Of a stretch of DNA of 64,000 nucleotides, positions 8,048 through 17,159 are shown in pieces (position 1 is the first letter of the stretch; each line of letters starts with the position of its first letter). The stretch is taken from NCBI RefSeq assembly GCF_009914335.1, contig NZ_CP043925.1, positions 1,736,001 through 1,800,000 on the forward strand. Reading direction: 5' to 3'. The DNA is from Proteus columbae (GTDB lineage: Bacteria; Pseudomonadota; Gammaproteobacteria; Enterobacterales; Enterobacteriaceae). Made by a program: the position numbers and the translations under genes. The notes beneath the pieces were generated by a model. It did no database searches. It was not told the origin of the DNA and worked only from the letters and a program-made list of their open reading frames with translations.

Positions 8048-10222
8048 CTACCAGCGATAACTGATGGACATTTTGATATTTCGACCTTCTTGTGGCACAC
8101 CTAATGCCGAGAAATGTTCTCGATTAAACGCATTGGCGAGCACTAACGCGGCTTGAATATCTTTATTGTTTTGAGATTGATAACTAATTGAAAAATCGTG
8201 AATACCATAGCCCGGATATTGGGTAATAAGTTCTTGCATTCGATTTGTAGTTTTGCCTTTTACATGAGGCGCTTGTCCTCGATGTGTGCCTTTATTCGCG
8301 GTAGTACCAGCGAATTTTCCTGACCACCCTAATGAGAATGGGGTTTTAGTAACAGGAAGTTGAATAAAGGTCGTCAGTATTTCAGGGCGAACAGGCGAAA
8401 TGGTTTCATGTGTGGTTAACTCAAGGGTATGAGTACGGTTATAACTTAAACCTAGAGAAATTAATGGGTGTGAATAACGCAGACTAAGATCAATACCTTC
8501 AATCATTGCTTCGGGAATATTAAATGCTTGGAGATTTAATTTACCCGCAAATGAACTTGAATGCCAAGGACCATAAGTAATGTAATCCTTTGATTTAGTA
8601 TCAAAATAAGCTGCTTTTAAAATGAGTTTATCTTGTTGTGATAAAAGCTGTTTAAATGAGAAATCAGCGCCATATTCCCAAGTGCTATTTCTTTCAGGTT
8701 TTAAGTTTGGATTAGGCACCCAATGCGCATTAAAAAAACCCGCTTTAAAATGGAATGAATCATTAAACATTTCATTTAAAGTTGGCGCGCGAAACGCAGT
8801 TGAATAGGTAGAATAAAGTTGTAACCAACGTGTTGGTGTGAATGTTAACGTGATATTTTCAGTTGTTCCTCGATAACTCGATGTATGTTTTTCTGCTTGT
8901 AATGTTTTAGCCGAAAATTTACTGAAGAAAGGATCAAGCCCTTCACCAGGTATATTTTTGTAATAGTGATAACGTATACCCGTTGTGAGTGTGAGAGGGA
9001 GTGATGGTGTACTGAGAGAACTTTGCAACCAACCTGCGATATAATTCATTTTCGCTAAAGGAAAGTTTTTTGCTTCTTCATTTGATTGCATTTTCTGCTG
9101 ATAAGCTTCTGTACCAATAATCACAGATTGATTGAATGTGTCAAACCAATTGATACTGGCATTATCTTCAAATTTAAGCCCGTAAGTCGATTGTGTACGT
9201 GCTTCGTATTTACCTATTTTACCTTGGATATTTTTTTTTAAATCTGACGTTGTTAATTTAGTATCCGTTAAAAAAGTTTGGTTAATATCAAACTGTGAAT
9301 AGTAAAGATAAGTGGTTAAATCTAACCATGAGTTTGTATCAGAAACATAGTGGTGAGTGAGCGCATAATTTTTTTGCTGAGTGTCGCGCTGCATCTGGTT
9401 ACTTTCATTCTTGCCAAATCCGCCCATTCGATGCAAAACTTCTCGTTGTTCACCTGAATTATCATAATGGCGAGCTGAAATAATAAGCGTTTGATTTTCA
9501 GTTGGATAAAAATAAGCTTTTGCAAAGAAATTTTTAATATGCTCGTGATTTTCTAATTTATCACCATTAGCAAGACGAATAGGACCACGTTGACGTTGGC
9601 TATACGCAAATAAACCTTCTACAATATCGTGTCTTGCTGCAATAATGCCACCATAAGAAAAATGGCGATCTGCTGATGAAACTGAGCTAAATAGTTTTGC
9701 GCCTAATTTTTTATCCGTACCTAATATGGAACGAGGATCAAGAGTATTAAACGCGACAACTCCTCCCATAGCACCTGCACCATGCAAAGTGGATGCGGAG
9801 CCATGTTTTACATCAACACGTCTAATTAAAGAGGGATCAAGAAAGATACCACCTAAATTATTTATGGTGTTCTCTAGTGGTTGATGAATTCCATCAACGA
9901 GGATCTTGATACCTTTTTGGTCGTATCCTCGCATCAAAATATTCGAGCCATTCGTGATACCCGTTCCTGATAACGTCACACCAGCAACATCTTTTAATAT
10001 TTCACCAGTAGTTGATGCGGTTTGTGTTTTAGCCGAAGAAGTATCAATAACAGAGTGAAAGTCTGAGGATCGATCGTCGTTATAGCCAATAACAGTAAGA
10101 GAGTCCGTTCCTGTATTTTCAGGGTGTGCAGAGGCAATAGGGGAATACAACAGACAAAGTGCTGTTGCTATACCTGAATATTTGAAATGTTTTTTCAGCA
10201 TACACATACCATAAATATCCAT
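8048..10222 (-). CDS. hmuR: TonB-dependent heme receptor, promoter-proximal copy
   Basis: A 724-residue paralogue of the next gene, with signal peptide (ALCLLYSPIASA), TonB-box-like DSLTVIGYN, plug (RGYDQKGIKILVDGIHQP), FRAPTLNEMFNDSFHF and NPNLKPERN, and the same C-terminal EGRNIK..SYRW ending. The two proteins share the plug and barrel ends but differ clearly in the middle, which suggests older duplication with divergence toward different heme sources. The ATG at 10222 follows AAGGAC; two more in-frame ATGs (the last at 10201) are possible. First large gene after hemP. Confidence 0.92.
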   Translation of the reverse strand: MDIYGMCMLKKHFKYSGIATALCLLYSPIASAHPENTGTDSLTVIGYNDDRSSDFHSVIDTSSAKTQTASTTGEILKDVAGVTLSGTGITNGSNILMRGYDQKGIKILVDGIHQPLENTINNLGGIFLDPSLIRRVDVKHGSASTLHGAGAMGGVVAFNTLDPRSILGTDKKLGAKLFSSVSSADRHFSYGGIIAARHDIVEGLFAYSQRQRGPIRLANGDKLENHEHIKNFFAKAYFYPTENQTLIISARHYDNSGEQREVLHRMGGFGKNESNQMQRDTQQKNYALTHHYVSDTNSWLDLTTYLYYSQFDINQTFLTDTKLTTSDLKKNIQGKIGKYEARTQSTYGLKFEDNASINWFDTFNQSVIIGTEAYQQKMQSNEEAKNFPLAKMNYIAGWLQSSLSTPSLPLTLTTGIRYHYYKNIPGEGLDPFFSKFSAKTLQAEKHTSSYRGTTENITLTFTPTRWLQLYSTYSTAFRAPTLNEMFNDSFHFKAGFFNAHWVPNPNLKPERNSTWEYGADFSFKQLLSQQDKLILKAAYFDTKSKDYITYGPWHSSSFAGKLNLQAFNIPEAMIEGIDLSLRYSHPLISLGLSYNRTHTLELTTHETISPVRPEILTTFIQLPVTKTPFSLGWSGKFAGTTANKGTHRGQAPHVKGKTTNRMQELITQYPGYGIHDFSISYQSQNNKDIQAALVLANAFNREHFSALGVPQEGRNIKMSISYRW

Positions 10223-10303
10223 AAAAAGTCCTTGTATATGGAGTTATTTAGCTGGCTGCCTAGCTGAGTTGATAGGTGGCTTGCACGTTATTGTCAAAAA
10301 AGA

Positions 10304-10486
10304 TTATTTAGTCAGGATAAGTTTTCCTGCTTTAGTTTGGCGTAGTTGGTACAACTCTCCGTTATGTTGAATGTAAACCATGCCATCTTTACCTAATAAC
10401 TCAATACTATTAATCGATTGAATTATTGAAGAATGAGAATTCTGCTTAGTTAAAGAACTATCCAAATTATTAGCTTTTTTATTCAT
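10304..10486 (-). CDS. hemP: Hemin uptake protein HemP/HmuP
   Basis: A 60-residue protein with the HemP-family core SIELLGKDGMVYIQHNGELYQLRQTKAGKLILTK. Homologues begin heme-uptake loci in many Gram-negatives, and in rhizobia and Bradyrhizobium HmuP acts as a co-activator of heme receptor genes. The N-terminal 25 residues are polar and poorly conserved. It is the first gene of the operon, about 20-40 bp downstream of the strong Fur box, and 81 bp before the first receptor. Confidence 0.88.
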   Translation of the reverse strand: MNKKANNLDSSLTKQNSHSSIIQSINSIELLGKDGMVYIQHNGELYQLRQTKAGKLILTK

Positions 10487-10507
10487 AATACACTAAGAGT
10501 AATAAGC

Positions 10508-10534
10508 GTTATCATTATGATAATCATTATCGTT
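10508..10534 (-). promoter_or_regulatory. Fur box / promoter region of the heme operon
   Basis: CATTATGATAATCATTATC (10513-10531) matches the Fur consensus at 17 of 19. Further GATAAT-like hexamers on both sides suggest overlapping dimers. It sits directly upstream of hemP. Confidence 0.88.
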
Positions 10535-10714
10535 AACAAAAGTGTTTAGACAAGCTTTTTTTAACGTAAATAAGTAAATTTAAGTCATATTGTGAGTAAT
10601 AGAGAGGTAGGTGATGAAATTTAAAACAATGGAATAAAATAGGCTGATATTTTACCTGAATATAAAGTCAGGAAGAGGGAAAATCAGGAGGAACATAATG
10701 AATATAAAAGATAA

Positions 10715-10740
10715 AAGGGGATAAGGATATCCCCTTAAAA
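10715..10740 (-). terminator. Terminator of aroH
   Basis: AAGGGGATA, loop AGGA, TATCCCCTT: a perfect 9-bp stem next to the aroH stop, with T-rich DNA beyond it on the minus strand. Confidence 0.8.
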
Positions 10741-10746
10741 AAAAGA

Positions 10747-11796
10747 CTATTGAAATCGGCTCTCAACGGCTTGTGCTAATAACTCAAGAAGTTGTTCTGT
10801 ATCATTCCAGCTTAAACAAGGATCAGTGATTGATTGCCCATAATTAAGAGGTTTATTTTGCACAACTTTTTGGGAGCCTTCTTGTAAAAAGCTTTCAGCC
10901 ATCACGCCAACAATCGCTTGTGAGCCATCTTTAATTTGTTGACCAACATTTCTGGCTACTTCTAATTGACGACGATGAATTTTTTCACAGTTGCCATGGC
11001 TAAAATCGATAATAAGATGCTCTGGTAAATCCACTTGTTTTAGTGCATCAACCGCGTCAGCGATATCGCTTGCGTGATAATTAGGTTTTTTACCTCCGCG
11101 CAGAATAATATGACCATACGGATTACCACTGGTTTGGTAAATTGTCATACGACCATTTTTATCTGGCGATAAGAAGGTGTGACCAACACGAGAAGCACGA
11201 ATAGCGTCAATCGCAATACGGGTATTACCATCAGTGCCATTTTTAAAGCCAACAGGGCAAGAAAGCGCGGAAGCCATTTCACGATGAACTTGGCTTTCAG
11301 TCGTTCTAGCACCAATGGCACCCCAACTAATTAAATCTGCAATATATTGGCCTGTGACCATATCGAGAAATTCAGTTGCAGTGGGTAAACCTAACGCATT
11401 TATTTCAATTAATAGCTTTCTTGCAAGGCGAATACCTTCGTTGACGTTACAAGAGTTATCGAGGTAAGGATCAGAGATTAAACCTTTCCAGCCAATGACC
11501 GTACGTGGCTTTTCAAAGTAGGTTCTCATGACGATTTCTAAGCGGTCATGATAACGTTCTTTTAGCTGATTAAGCTTAGTGGCGTACTCTTTGGCAGCTT
11601 TAGGATCATGAATAGAGCAAGGCCCTACAATCACTAATAGTCGCTTGTCTTCTCCGGTAAGGATCGCTTCAATGCGTTTACGTGCTGATGTGATATTTTG
11701 GATTATCTCATCAGAAATGGGGAACTCTTTTGCTAAGGTTTCTGGTGTTACCAGACTGTCTAAAGCCTTAGTCCGTAGTTCGTCTGTCTTTAACAT
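10747..11796 (-). CDS. aroH: 3-deoxy-7-phosphoheptulonate synthase (AroH-type)
   Basis: Condenses phosphoenolpyruvate with erythrose-4-phosphate, the first step of aromatic amino acid synthesis. The 349 residues include GPCSIHDPKAAKEYA near 57, KPRTVIGWKGL, and GARTTESQVHREMAS. The N-terminus (TDELRTKALDSLVTPETLA) is closest to E. coli AroH (348 residues, Trp-sensitive) rather than AroF or AroG, and the aroH-ppsR-ppsA order agrees. No TrpR operator is visible upstream. A CRP-like site is present instead. Confidence 0.88.
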   Translation of the reverse strand: MLKTDELRTKALDSLVTPETLAKEFPISDEIIQNITSARKRIEAILTGEDKRLLVIVGPCSIHDPKAAKEYATKLNQLKERYHDRLEIVMRTYFEKPRTVIGWKGLISDPYLDNSCNVNEGIRLARKLLIEINALGLPTATEFLDMVTGQYIADLISWGAIGARTTESQVHREMASALSCPVGFKNGTDGNTRIAIDAIRASRVGHTFLSPDKNGRMTIYQTSGNPYGHIILRGGKKPNYHASDIADAVDALKQVDLPEHLIIDFSHGNCEKIHRRQLEVARNVGQQIKDGSQAIVGVMAESFLQEGSQKVVQNKPLNYGQSITDPCLSWNDTEQLLELLAQAVESRFQ

Positions 11797-11832
11797 AATT
11801 CATCTCAATAAATATACAGGGTAAGTCTACCC

Positions 11833-11848
11833 AGTGATTAAGATCACA
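11833..11848 (-). promoter_or_regulatory. CRP-like site upstream of aroH
   Basis: On the minus strand TGTGATCTTAATCACT fits TGTGA-N6-TCACA at 9 of 10 positions, 37-52 bp upstream of the aroH ATG. Pattern match only. Confidence 0.4.
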
Positions 11849-11917
11849 ATAAACGAAATTCAGCTAATTTCAACAGCGTTCACAGAGAAAAACGAATAAA
11901 AAAGTCGCTATAAAGGG

Positions 11918-12784
11918 TTAAAACATTCTTCTTGCTAATCCCATAGAATCAATTACCTTGGTTGAAATTTCTTCAACAGAATAATTCGTGGTGTTGAGAT
12001 AAGGGATATTGTTTTTTCTAAAAAGCGCTTCTACTTCGGACAATTCAATTCTGCATTGACGAATAGAGGCATAACGGCTATTTTCGCGGCGTTCACCACG
12101 AATAGCGGCAAGACGTTCTGGCGCAATGGTTAAGCCAAATAATTTATGCTGATATTCTTTTAGTTCTGCGGGGAGTTTTAGGAAATCCATATCATCCGCA
12201 GTAAATGGATAGTTAGCTGCTTGAATACCAAATTGCATTGCTAAATAGAGGCTGGTGGGTGTTTTCCCGCAACGAGAAACACCAATTAAGATCACTTGTG
12301 CTTGATCGAGATTACGTAATGATATGCCATCATCATGGGAAAGAGTGTATTCGATGGCGGCAATACGAGCATCGTATTTACTAAGATTTTTTTCAGTCAG
12401 TCCATGAGTTTTATTTAATTTTGGCGATGCCTGGATCCCTACTTCTTTTTCAAGTGGTATTACGAGAGATTGCACAATATCCTGACAAAAACCTTCACTG
12501 CTATTTATTATCTGTTTAACTTCAGGGCTGATAATAGAATAAAAAACAAGGGGCTTAGCGCCACTCTTTTTATAAATTTCAGAGATTTTCTGTTTTATTT
12601 CTTCAGCTCTTTCCACAGTAGAAACAAAAGGTAGTGTATAACTTTTCATTTTTAATGGAAATTGAGAAAGTACCGCATGGCCTAATACCTCAGCCGTAAT
12701 CGCTGTACCATCAGAGATAAAAAAGACTGTTCTATCAATGGGTTCATTATTATCACAATTAATAGAATTCAAGCTTAATATCAT
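11918..12784 (-). CDS. ppsR: PEP synthase regulatory protein (kinase/pyrophosphorylase)
   Basis: DUF299 bifunctional enzyme that inactivates PpsA by ADP-dependent phosphorylation and reactivates it by phosphorolysis. [21 protein letters not shown] is N-terminal and the P-loop [11 protein letters not shown] is central. [14 protein letters not shown] follows, and the C-terminus SMGLARRMF is typical. ATG 12784 (288 residues) follows GGTGA; the GTG at 12793 is less likely. It is divergent from its target ppsA, as in E. coli. Confidence 0.93.
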   Translation of the reverse strand: MILSLNSINCDNNEPIDRTVFFISDGTAITAEVLGHAVLSQFPLKMKSYTLPFVSTVERAEEIKQKISEIYKKSGAKPLVFYSIISPEVKQIINSSEGFCQDIVQSLVIPLEKEVGIQASPKLNKTHGLTEKNLSKYDARIAAIEYTLSHDDGISLRNLDQAQVILIGVSRCGKTPTSLYLAMQFGIQAANYPFTADDMDFLKLPAELKEYQHKLFGLTIAPERLAAIRGERRENSRYASIRQCRIELSEVEALFRKNNIPYLNTTNYSVEEISTKVIDSMGLARRMF

Positions 12785-12877
12785 AACGCTCACCTTTTTT
12801 TAGCTGAATTAGCAAATCAAACAATATTATCTAAAGCATTTTTAGTGATTATAAAGGATAAAAAAATAAAGTTTTCT

Positions 12878-12893
12878 GGTTGATCGATTCACC
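12878..12893 (-). promoter_or_regulatory. Cra (FruR)-like site upstream of ppsA
   Basis: The minus strand reads GGTGAATCGATCAACC. The TGAATCG half-site is intact and the other half is degenerate, which is common for this asymmetric operator. It lies 110-125 bp before the ppsA ATG. Cra activates ppsA in E. coli. Confidence 0.5.
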
Positions 12894-13002
12894 TTTCTAT
12901 ATTCAGCATCACATTGTGATACGCTTATTTCAGTTGTCGTTTTGACAGCGGGTTTTTCTTTTTTTCTCTCTCTCATAATTGTTTAAAAAAGGATTGTTCT
13001 CA

Positions 13003-15375
13003 ATGTCCAGCAATAGCCTCACCCCGTGCAATGTGCTTTGGTATAACCAATTAGGTATGAATGACGTTGATCGTGTTGGTGGGAAAAATGCTTCCCTCGG
13101 TGAAATGATCACAAACCTAGCGGAACTGGGTGTTTCTGTTCCTAATGGGTTTGCTACCACAGCGCAAGCGTTTAATGATTTTCTGGAACAGAGCGGTATC
13201 AATCAGCGTATTTATGAATTGCTTGATAGCGTTGATGTTGATGATGTTAATCAACTGGCTCAAGCAGGAAATCAAATTCGCCAGTGGGTAATTGATACAC
13301 CTTTTACGCCTCAGTTTGAAAAAGATATTCGCGATGCTTATCTCACATTAAGTGAAGGTGAATCTGAAGCTTCATTTGCCGTTCGTTCATCTGCGACTGC
13401 AGAAGATATGCCTGATGCTTCTTTTGCAGGTCAACAAGAGACGTTTTTAAACGTTCAAGGTATTGATGCCATACTCGTTGCAATCAAACATGTATTTGCC
13501 TCGTTATTTAACGATCGAGCAATCTCTTATCGTGTTCACCAAGGTTACGATCATCGTGGTGTTGCATTATCTGCGGGTGTTCAACGTATGGTGCGTTCTG
13601 ATCTTGCTTCTTCAGGTGTGATGTTTACTATCGATACTGAATCTGGCTTTGATCAAGTTGTCTTTATTACATCAGCTTATGGTTTAGGTGAAATGGTAGT
13701 ACAGGGTGCTGTTAACCCAGATGAGTTCTATGTACACAAGCCAACTTTAGCAAAAGGTTTACCTTCTATTGTTCGTCGTAATCTTGGCTCTAAAAAGATC
13801 CAAATGGTTTACGCGGATAGTGTTGAACATGGTAAACAAGTTCGTATCGAAGATACACCAGAGTCACTGCGCAATCGTTTCTCTTTGACTGATCATGAAG
13901 TTCAAGAGCTGGCTAAACAAGCTGTATTGATTGAACGTCACTATGGTCGTCCAATGGATATCGAATGGGCTAAAGATGGACATAATGGTCGTTTATACAT
14001 TGTTCAGGCACGTCCAGAAACAGTTCGTTCTAACCAACAAGTTATGGAGCGCTATCAGTTAAATGAAAGTGGCTCTGTTATTATTGAAGGTCGTGCTATT
14101 GGTCATCGTATTGGTACAGGTGCCGTTAAAGTTATTCATAACTTAAGTGAGATGGATAGAATTGAAGCGGGTGATGTGCTGGTTACTGACATGACAGACC
14201 CAGATTGGGAACCTATCATGAAAAAAGCCTCTGCGATTGTAACTAACCGTGGTGGTAGAACATGTCACGCTGCAATTATTGCCCGTGAATTGGGTATTCC
14301 AGCTGTTGTAGGTTGTGGTGATGCAACAGAATGTATTGCTGAAGGACAAGTTGTAACCGTTTCTTGTGCTGAAGGTGACACAGGATTTGTTTACGATGGC
14401 AAACTGAATTTTTCTATTCAAAGCTCCGCAATCGATAATATGCCTGAATTAGGGCTCAAAATTATGATGAACGTCGGCAATCCTGATCGTGCATTCGATT
14501 TTGCGGGCCTACCAAATGATGGTGTCGGTCTTGCGCGTTTAGAATTTATTATTAACCGCATGATTGGTGTGCATCCTCGTGCATTATTAGAGTATGACGA
14601 CCAAACTGAAGCACTGAAAGCCGAAATCAATGAAATGATGGCGGGCTATGACTCTCCAGTTGAGTATTACATCAGTAAACTAACGGAAGGGATTGCAACA
14701 TTAGCAGCGGCATTCTGGCCTAAACGCGTTATTGTTCGTTTATCTGACTTTAAATCTAACGAATATGCCAACTTAGTAGGAGGCGATCGTTATGAGCCAG
14801 ATGAAGAGAACCCAATGCTAGGATTCCGTGGTGCGGGTCGTTATGTTTCTGACGATTTCCGTCGCTGCTTCTCCCTTGAGTGTGAAGCAGTAAAACGTGT
14901 TCGTAATGATATGGGCTTAGAAAATGTTGAAGTCATGATCCCATTTGTTCGTACTGTACGCCAAGCTGAAGAGGTGATTGACGAATTAGCGGCAAACGGT
15001 TTGAAACGAGGTGAGAACGGCTTAAAAGTCATTATGATGTGTGAAATTCCATCAAATGCCTTATTAGCGGATAAATTCTTAGAACACTTTGATGGTTTTT
15101 CTATCGGCTCTAACGACATGACCCAATTAACATTAGGTCTTGACCGCGATTCTGGTGTGGTTTCTGCACTGTTTGATGAACGCAATGATGCAGTGAAAGC
15201 CTTATTATCAATGGCAATCCAAGCCGCAAAACGTAATGGAAAATATGTGGGTATTTGTGGTCAAGGACCTTCTGATCATGAAGATTTCGCACAATGGCTA
15301 ATGGAAGAGGGAATTGATAGTTTATCGTTAAACCCAGATACCGTAATTAAAACTTGGGTAAAATTAGCACAATAG
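13003..15375 (+). CDS. ppsA: Phosphoenolpyruvate synthase
   Basis: Makes phosphoenolpyruvate from pyruvate and ATP in gluconeogenesis. From ATG 13003 it has 790 residues (E. coli 792) and begins [18 protein letters not shown]. The reading frame runs back to a TTG at 12979, but the family start and GGA upstream favour 13003. The N-terminal ATP-binding domain is followed by [14 protein letters not shown] with phospho-His about 422. The C-terminal PEP-binding barrel has [18 protein letters not shown] and [10 protein letters not shown]. Regulated post-translationally by PpsR next door and probably by Cra. Confidence 0.97.
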   Translation: MSSNSLTPCNVLWYNQLGMNDVDRVGGKNASLGEMITNLAELGVSVPNGFATTAQAFNDFLEQSGINQRIYELLDSVDVDDVNQLAQAGNQIRQWVIDTPFTPQFEKDIRDAYLTLSEGESEASFAVRSSATAEDMPDASFAGQQETFLNVQGIDAILVAIKHVFASLFNDRAISYRVHQGYDHRGVALSAGVQRMVRSDLASSGVMFTIDTESGFDQVVFITSAYGLGEMVVQGAVNPDEFYVHKPTLAKGLPSIVRRNLGSKKIQMVYADSVEHGKQVRIEDTPESLRNRFSLTDHEVQELAKQAVLIERHYGRPMDIEWAKDGHNGRLYIVQARPETVRSNQQVMERYQLNESGSVIIEGRAIGHRIGTGAVKVIHNLSEMDRIEAGDVLVTDMTDPDWEPIMKKASAIVTNRGGRTCHAAIIARELGIPAVVGCGDATECIAEGQVVTVSCAEGDTGFVYDGKLNFSIQSSAIDNMPELGLKIMMNVGNPDRAFDFAGLPNDGVGLARLEFIINRMIGVHPRALLEYDDQTEALKAEINEMMAGYDSPVEYYISKLTEGIATLAAAFWPKRVIVRLSDFKSNEYANLVGGDRYEPDEENPMLGFRGAGRYVSDDFRRCFSLECEAVKRVRNDMGLENVEVMIPFVRTVRQAEEVIDELAANGLKRGENGLKVIMMCEIPSNALLADKFLEHFDGFSIGSNDMTQLTLGLDRDSGVVSALFDERNDAVKALLSMAIQAAKRNGKYVGICGQGPSDHEDFAQWLMEEGIDSLSLNPDTVIKTWVKLAQ

Positions 15376-15397
15376 AATTAATATCATCGTTATAAAT

Positions 15398-15430
15398 AAA
15401 AAGCTCACAATATTACGTGAGCTTTTTTTA
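15398..15430 (+). terminator. Terminator of ppsA
   Basis: AGCTCAC at 15402-15408 pairs with GTGAGCT at 15417-15423, followed by T7. Confidence 0.85.
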
Positions 15431-15451
15431 TACAATTATTAAATAATAGGC

Positions 15452-15580
15452 AAAAAAAAAGCCTATCATGGGCTGACAGGCAAAGACTACACACAGCAAT
15501 ATTTTATATTCTTTAATCCCGCCAATTAATCTATTAATATGAACGGCGAAATTATTAATTCGATGAAACATTTGTTTCGT
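15452..15580 (-). ncRNA. rprA: RprA-like small regulatory RNA
   Basis: On the minus strand ATTGCTGTGTGTAGTCTTTG is followed by a stem (GCCTGTCA ... TGATAGGC) and T9. This is the conserved 3' half of E. coli RprA, which lies in the same place next to ydiK. RprA, with Hfq, activates rpoS translation and represses csgD. The 5' end is estimated near 15580 from a TATAAA -10 (15586-15591) and an RcsB-like box further up, giving about 129 nt against 105 in E. coli. The 5' half is diverged, so the exact start is uncertain. Confidence 0.82.
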
Positions 15581-15617
15581 TGATATTTATATTAAGAGAA
15601 ATGCGTTAATTATGCTC

Positions 15618-15631
15618 TAAGAATTATCTCA
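15618..15631 (-). promoter_or_regulatory. RcsB-like box of rprA
   Basis: TAAGAATTATCTCA matches the RcsB consensus TAAGAATATTCTTA at 11 of 14 and is centred about 44 bp upstream of the predicted rprA start, as expected for Rcs activation. Confidence 0.55.
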
Positions 15632-15791
15632 ATAAAAAGAATATTGGTTTATTTAAAATTGAATATAACTTGCTGGTAACAAACAGGTTTAAAAAAATGT
15701 AATTTGTTTCAAGATGTAAGTTTTAATATAGAAATATAATGATTTATTCCTAAATTGATAATCTTTATTAAACTTTGCTCTGTTATTTTTA

Positions 15792-15821
15792 GAGCATGTA
15801 AGTAGCTACACTTACATGCTC
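15792..15821. terminator. 12-bp hairpin after ydiK
   Basis: GAGCATGTAAGT and ACTTACATGCTC form a perfect 12-bp stem with a 6-base loop, ten bases past the ydiK stop. There is no strong T-run on the minus strand, so it may stabilise the mRNA end rather than terminate. Apart from rprA and this hairpin the gap 15431-15830 holds nothing I recognise. Confidence 0.5.
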
Positions 15822-15830
15822 CATTATTAT

Positions 15831-16943
15831 TTATTCTTTTTCGATAAAGTTTTTATTCATAAATTCTACTGTTTCAGTTAAATCAGGATTAGGTTTTGGT
15901 ACTTCATTAATCCATGCATTTAATAAACTATGTGCAACAGCGAGAACAACAGGACCAATAAATAAACCAATCATACCTAATGTTAAAATCCCACCAATAA
16001 CGCCTGTGAGAATTAATACCATAGGCAAATCGGCACCCATCTTGATTAAATAAGGTCGTAATACACCATCCATTGTTGCAACAGCACCACCCCAAATCAC
16101 CATGACAATGCCCCAAGTGGTATCACCCGTCCAAAATAGCCATAAAATTGAAGGGATCAATACTAATAAAGGACCTAATTGAGCAAGGCAGCAAATAAAC
16201 ATAAGGACGGTTAATACCGTAGCATAAGGTACGCCAGATACAGCAAGGCCGATACCACCAACAATAGCCTGAATTAAGGCAGTTAAAACCACACCTAATG
16301 CAACGGCGCGAATAGACATAGATGCAAGTAAGATTGCGGCATCACCGCGTTGGCCTGCTAAGCGAATAGCAAAATGACGCAACCAAGATACGACATTTTC
16401 ACCTTGTAAAAACAGTAAGCCGGAAAATAACAACATCACCCCCAAATGTAGGGCAAATCGACCAATATTTAAGGCTTGAGCAAAAAACCAGTTTGCAGCT
16501 TGCCCAACATAAGGTTGGATTTTTGAGATTAACGCATTACCCCCTGAGACAAGAATAGAGTGCCATGTATCATAAAGCTTACTCCCTATCATAGGGATAT
16601 CGTTAAGCCATAATAATTGCGGTGGCTGAATATTCGACGGTGATTTCGCTAATTCAATTAAGGGGGCACTATTATCAATGACGCTACTAATTAATAAGAT
16701 AATAGGGATAACGAAGATCAGTAATATCAAAATCATCATTATCATGGTTGATAGCCAACGATATTTTACCCGTTTTTCAATAATAAGAAGTAAAGGCCAC
16801 GTTGCTACAACAATCATTCCAGCCCAAATAAAACCCACAATAAAGGGATTTAGTATCCAAAAACTGGCGATAATAAAAAAAGAAATAAAAAGAACAGTGA
16901 ATAAAACTTTGGGTATATCTGTATGGATCTGCGGTTTTTCCAT
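15831..16943 (-). CDS. ydiK: AI-2E family (UPF0118) membrane transporter YdiK
   Basis: Integral membrane protein of 370 residues, the same length as E. coli YdiK. About eight hydrophobic segments are grouped as three N-terminal (residues 12-90) and the rest after 150. The C-terminal half carries GVVLTALIQAIVGGIGLAVSG and PYLIKMGADLPMVLILTGVIGG, the most conserved family stretch. The substrate of YdiK is not established; other family members export autoinducer-2 or act as Na+/H+ antiporters. Divergent from ydiJ. Confidence 0.92.
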   Translation of the reverse strand: MEKPQIHTDIPKVLFTVLFISFFIIASFWILNPFIVGFIWAGMIVVATWPLLLIIEKRVKYRWLSTMIMMILILLIFVIPIILLISSVIDNSAPLIELAKSPSNIQPPQLLWLNDIPMIGSKLYDTWHSILVSGGNALISKIQPYVGQAANWFFAQALNIGRFALHLGVMLLFSGLLFLQGENVVSWLRHFAIRLAGQRGDAAILLASMSIRAVALGVVLTALIQAIVGGIGLAVSGVPYATVLTVLMFICCLAQLGPLLVLIPSILWLFWTGDTTWGIVMVIWGGAVATMDGVLRPYLIKMGADLPMVLILTGVIGGILTLGMIGLFIGPVVLAVAHSLLNAWINEVPKPNPDLTETVEFMNKNFIEKE

Positions 16944-17159
16944 GGTTTTAAATCCCTACACGAATAAAAATGCTAGAAGCAGATGAATAAACATTGCAAA
17001 TATCACGTTGTTTATATCACTACGCAATTTGCCAGAATTGTATGATAAGGTGAACAGGTATCGGTCTGAAAGTACAAAATGAGGCAAAGTACCTCTTAGC
17101 ATACATTTCAACATCTAAAATTAAGCAATGTGGACTATTAGATTAAAGAGCTATAACAA

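Noticed and set aside
12906..12924. Palindrome GCATCACATTGTGATACGC upstream of ppsA as a CRP site
   Set aside because: The half-sites are in the reverse order (TCACA...TGTGA) to the CRP consensus, so it is not a CRP site. Its role is unknown.
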